In this document: positions 4,004 through 5,202 of the stretch, piece after piece | Layout of the letters: each line of letters starts with the position of its first letter | Position numbering within the stretch: the stretch's first letter is position 1 | DNA from: Methanofollis sp. | Lineage (GTDB): Archaea; Halobacteriota; Methanomicrobia; Methanomicrobiales; Methanofollaceae | Length of the DNA stretch: 5,202 bases | Reading direction: 5' to 3' | NCBI GenBank assembly: GCA_028696365.1 | Contig: JAQVHG010000165.1 | Coordinates: forward strand, 1-5,202 | The notes under the pieces: generated by a model | The model's input: the letters and a program-made list of their open reading frames with translations, nothing else | The model's database searches: none | What the model was told of the DNA's origin: nothing | Program-made: the position numbers and the translations under genes

Positions 4004-4059
4004 GTGATATCGTCGGGTGATATCGGGGTTATGTCTACCGCTTTGACGATGTGATATCG
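4004..4059. promoter_or_regulatory. Upstream operator array of the RHH gene (three GTGATATCG boxes)
   Basis: GTGATATCG occurs at 4004-4012, 4017-4025 and 4051-4059. The first two are 13 bases apart and sit directly before ATG 4001; the third covers the predicted RNA start near 4052. This is the usual position for autorepression by an RHH dimer binding in cooperative pairs. Confidence 0.65.
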
Positions 4060-4073
4060 TTGATGGAAGTCAA

Positions 4074-4081
4074 ATTATAAA
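4074..4081. promoter_or_regulatory. TATA box shared by the RHH gene and a possible divergent gene
   Basis: The minus strand reads TTTATAAT, a strong archaeal TATA box for the RHH gene. The plus strand reads ATTATAAA at the same place and would give an RNA start near 4103, just before a perfect Shine-Dalgarno at 4108-4116. A single near-symmetric box may thus serve both directions. Confidence 0.55.
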
Positions 4082-4120
4082 GGGAAAGTTGTTTGTATTC
4101 AATAGGTAGGAGGTGAGAAA

Positions 4121-4318
4121 ATAGAGATTCAAAGTTTTAGAATGCCCGAATACCGTGAAACTGTAGGTTCTAAATCATCCTACTGTTCTTGGTGTGCAGG
4201 TATAAACTTGTCGGCAGATCTACACATCTGTGTCGATGAGAAAGTGCTTCAATTATTTTGCAGTCTTAGCATAGTTGCCCTGAAGGCGATTCTCTGTGCC
4301 ACAACGTTTGGGGGGTGA
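4121..4318 (+). CDS. Possible small cysteine-rich protein, ATA or late ATG start (or decayed gene)
   Basis: An open frame follows a perfect Shine-Dalgarno, AGGAGGTGA (4108-4116). At the ideal distance stands ATA (4121-4123), not ATG; the first in-frame ATG is at 4142, too far from the SD to use it normally. An in-frame TAG at 4103 excludes an earlier start. From ATG the product has 58 residues, MPEYRETVGSKSSYCSWCAG then a hydrophobic stretch (VLQLFCSLSIVALKAILC, about residues 35-52), with five cysteines including C-S-W-C at 15-18. The 3' end overlaps the oppositely oriented gene at 4253-4747 by 66 bases. Base composition here is clearly more AT-rich than the neighbours. It may be a gene using a rare start, a start-codon mutant, or the remnant of a transferred element. 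No family is recognised. Confidence 0.3.
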   Translation: MEIQSFRMPEYRETVGSKSSYCSWCAGINLSADLHICVDEKVLQLFCSLSIVALKAILCATTFGG

Positions 4319-4747
4319 AGGTTGTTGAATGTGGGGGCACCACCAGGGGGTGCCGGGATACGCCCCGCCCCCCTGTAGATATTTCGAGTACGGGACCTCT
4401 ACAACCATCTTCACCCCGGTAGGAGTGAGAATTTCCGCCTCCCCCTTGACGATCCATCCGTGCCATACAGCGGCTTCAAGGGGGAGTTTCTCTTCCAGTC
4501 TAAGAGGATCTCTTCTGAGATTCGTAGGACCTGATGTTGCTCCATCGTCGAGGGAGCCAGGGGGGGGGGTCGAATCGGGGGGGTGCTCCATCACGGCCTC
4601 GAATCTCTCCAGGCACGACGGGCACAACTGTCCTCGCGCTACCTCACAGACCAGTTCGGAGACTTGCTCAAACTCTTCCTGGGATCTGGCCTCTTCTTCG
4701 AGGGCGGCGAGACGGCGCTCAAATGCTTTCGTACTCGTGGGGGCCAC
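4253..4747 (-). CDS. Two-module protein: Cys-Pro-Ser-Cys helical domain plus EAAVW module
   Basis: A 164-residue protein starting at GTG 4747-4745; no in-frame ATG exists before residue 53, and the gene overlaps the upstream gene by 29 bases, so translation is probably coupled. Residues 8-52 are helical and carry C-P-S-C at 42-45 (VARGQLCPSCLERFEAVM), the same module as the two genes upstream. Residues 54-80 are a Pro/Ser/Gly linker encoded by runs of 7 and 10 cytosines. Residues 90-110 hold PLEAAVWHGWIVKGEAEIL, nearly the same as the 36-residue gene at 987-1097. The tail (111-164) is aromatic then polar (PYSKYLQGGGAYPGTPWWCP) and its last 20 or so residues run into AT-rich DNA, so the true end could have been altered. 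C-x2-C alone would give half a zinc site, so a dimer or partner may be needed to bind metal. Confidence 0.75.
   Translation of the reverse strand: MAPTSTKAFERRLAALEEEARSQEEFEQVSELVCEVARGQLCPSCLERFEAVMEHPPDSTPPPGSLDDGATSGPTNLRRDPLRLEEKLPLEAAVWHGWIVKGEAEILTPTGVKMVVEVPYSKYLQGGGAYPGTPWWCPHIQQPSPPKRCGTENRLQGNYAKTAK
4560..4583 (-). repeat. Homopolymer tracts C10 and C7 inside the two-module gene
   Basis: On the plus strand there are ten G at 4560-4569 and seven G at 4577-4583, separated by TCGAATC. On the coding strand they encode His-Pro-Pro-Asp-Ser-Thr-Pro-Pro-Pro in the linker between the two modules. A one-base slip in either tract would cut the C-terminal module out of frame, the layout of a phase-variable contingency locus. 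The tracts are also likely sites of sequencing error. Confidence 0.6.
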
Positions 4748-5030
4748 CTTCTGCAGAGGGGTTGTTCTTCTTCGATTCGAGATGGCGCTCGATGATGTCC
4801 AGGCGTTCAGATATCTCCTTGATGGTCTTCCTGATTGGGGCCTCGCGCTGTTCTCTCATTGCATCCTCGAATTTCTGCCGGCAGGAGGGACACATACAGC
4901 CCTTCACCTCTGACAGAACTTCATCAAGGGCGTCCTGTGCCGTCTTGCCGTTGACCCATGCCTTCAAGATCGCGTGATTCCATGCTTCGTCGAGTAATTC
5001 TTCAATCTCTTCCCGAGTAACTTCACTCAT
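4719..5030 (-). CDS. Cys-Pro-Ser-Cys helical protein, middle of a tandem trio
   Basis: A 103-residue, strongly charged and helical protein. ATG 5030-5028 overlaps the end of the upstream gene by eight bases (ATGAGTGA), with a GGTGG-type site a few bases before it. Residues 4-24 form an acidic amphipathic helix (VTREEIEELLDEAWNHAIL), residues 30-43 a second helix, then C45 and C47-P-S-C50 followed by RQKFEDAM. Residues 59-86 form a probable coiled coil (IRKTIKEISERLDIIERHL). The tail (87-103) is polar and its codons double as the start of the next gene. The Cys motif and its following R/K-x-x-F-E-x-x-M helix are shared with the neighbours, so this is one duplicated family. I know no named family; a small zinc- or thiol-dependent assembly protein is a guess. 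Confidence 0.85.
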   Translation of the reverse strand: MSEVTREEIEELLDEAWNHAILKAWVNGKTAQDALDEVLSEVKGCMCPSCRQKFEDAMREQREAPIRKTIKEISERLDIIERHLESKKNNPSAEGGPHEYESI

Positions 5031-5202
5031 AATCCACCATCCCCCTGAGATAGTCTATCAGTCGATGCTTACAGGAGGGGCATATGGCTGCACGCGCAAC
5101 CCCATACTGGAAGTCTGCCTGTTCTTGTGGTATGACGAATCCTCGCGATGATTGGCATGCCCCCTGAGGTGCGTCCCGCTCGGCCTGCTCTACCTGTGTG
5201 CG
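5023..5202 (-). CDS. Cys-Pro-Ser-Cys helical protein, first of the trio, 5' end outside the window
   Basis: The frame is open from the right edge to a TGA at 5025-5023, giving 59 visible residues; no start codon upstream of the motif lies inside the window, so the gene begins beyond it. The visible part has a Gln-rich region (EQAERDAPQGACQ, PQEQADFQ) and then GVARAAICPSCKHRLIDYL. The VAR-x-x-(I/L)CPSC segment aligns without gaps with the third gene of the trio (EVARGQLCPSC), and a basic-then-hydrophobic helix follows in all three. The protein ends 15 residues after the motif (MVDYE), so in this member the Cys module is C-terminal. It overlaps the next gene by eight bases, indicating one co-translated operon. 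Confidence 0.72.
   Translation of the reverse strand, partial: RTQVEQAERDAPQGACQSSRGFVIPQEQADFQYGVARAAICPSCKHRLIDYLRGMVDYE

Noticed and set aside
4441..4560. A pair of compensating frameshifts in the two-module gene (another frame reads ISEEILLDWKRNSPL before EAAVW)
   Set aside because: That frame aligns with the 36-residue paralogue, but the existing frame (RRDPLRLEEKLPL) aligns equally well with one gap, so no frameshift is needed.
4329..4977. Plus-strand frames opposite the Cys-Pro-Ser-Cys genes
   Set aside because: Antisense to three coupled genes with a shared motif; no SD or promoter supports them.

Overview
The window looks like an accessory (mobile-element or integrated plasmid/virus) segment of a GC-rich archaeon, most plausibly a methanogenic euryarchaeon of the Methanomicrobia. 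The reasons are archaeal TATA boxes (TTTATA-type) upstream of several genes, Shine-Dalgarno sites matching the extended archaeal anti-SD (GGTGATC, AGGAGGTGA), T-run rather than hairpin-plus-U termination, an archaeal-style RelE toxin with its antitoxin, and many short overlapping genes. No core metabolic gene is present. The taxon is an inference from style, not from a marker gene.

Layout (all well supported genes are on the minus strand, so the reading order is right to left). 5202-4253: three tandem overlapping genes, the first cut by the window edge, all carrying the same Cys-Pro-Ser-Cys helical module; the third also has a C-terminal module (PLEAAVW..WI..GEAEI). 4121-4318: a possible small plus-strand gene with a perfect SD but an ATA where the start should be. 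4001-3480: a ribbon-helix-helix (RHH) protein with a long coiled coil and a Trp-rich tail, with TGATATCA-type palindromic boxes both in its leader and inside its own coding sequence. 3479-3151: a gene-free stretch with repeated ACCTTGACAG and CTATAG boxes. 3150-2648: a complete type II toxin-antitoxin pair of the RelE kind. 2647-2101: a gene-poor stretch with three copies of a CTCGCGCGAG-centred palindromic repeat. 2030-732: an operon of five small genes in tight ATGA-type overlaps, of unknown function except the last, a MerR/excisionase-type DNA-binding protein; its fourth gene shares the EAAVW module with the right-hand cluster. 470-324: a 48-residue GTG-started RHH protein resembling a CcdA/VapB antitoxin without an obvious toxin. 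119-1: possible 5' end of a further gene with an inverted repeat right at its start.

Taken together the region is a stack of small regulatory and stability modules (two RHH regulators or antitoxins, one TA pair, one excisionase-like HTH) interleaved with unknown small proteins. The same 10-bp-phased ATATG motif lies upstream of the promoters at about 511 and 2091, which suggests shared control of the small RHH gene and the five-gene operon. The tandem Cys-Pro-Ser-Cys family and the EAAVW module it shares with the other operon are the best candidates for something undescribed.
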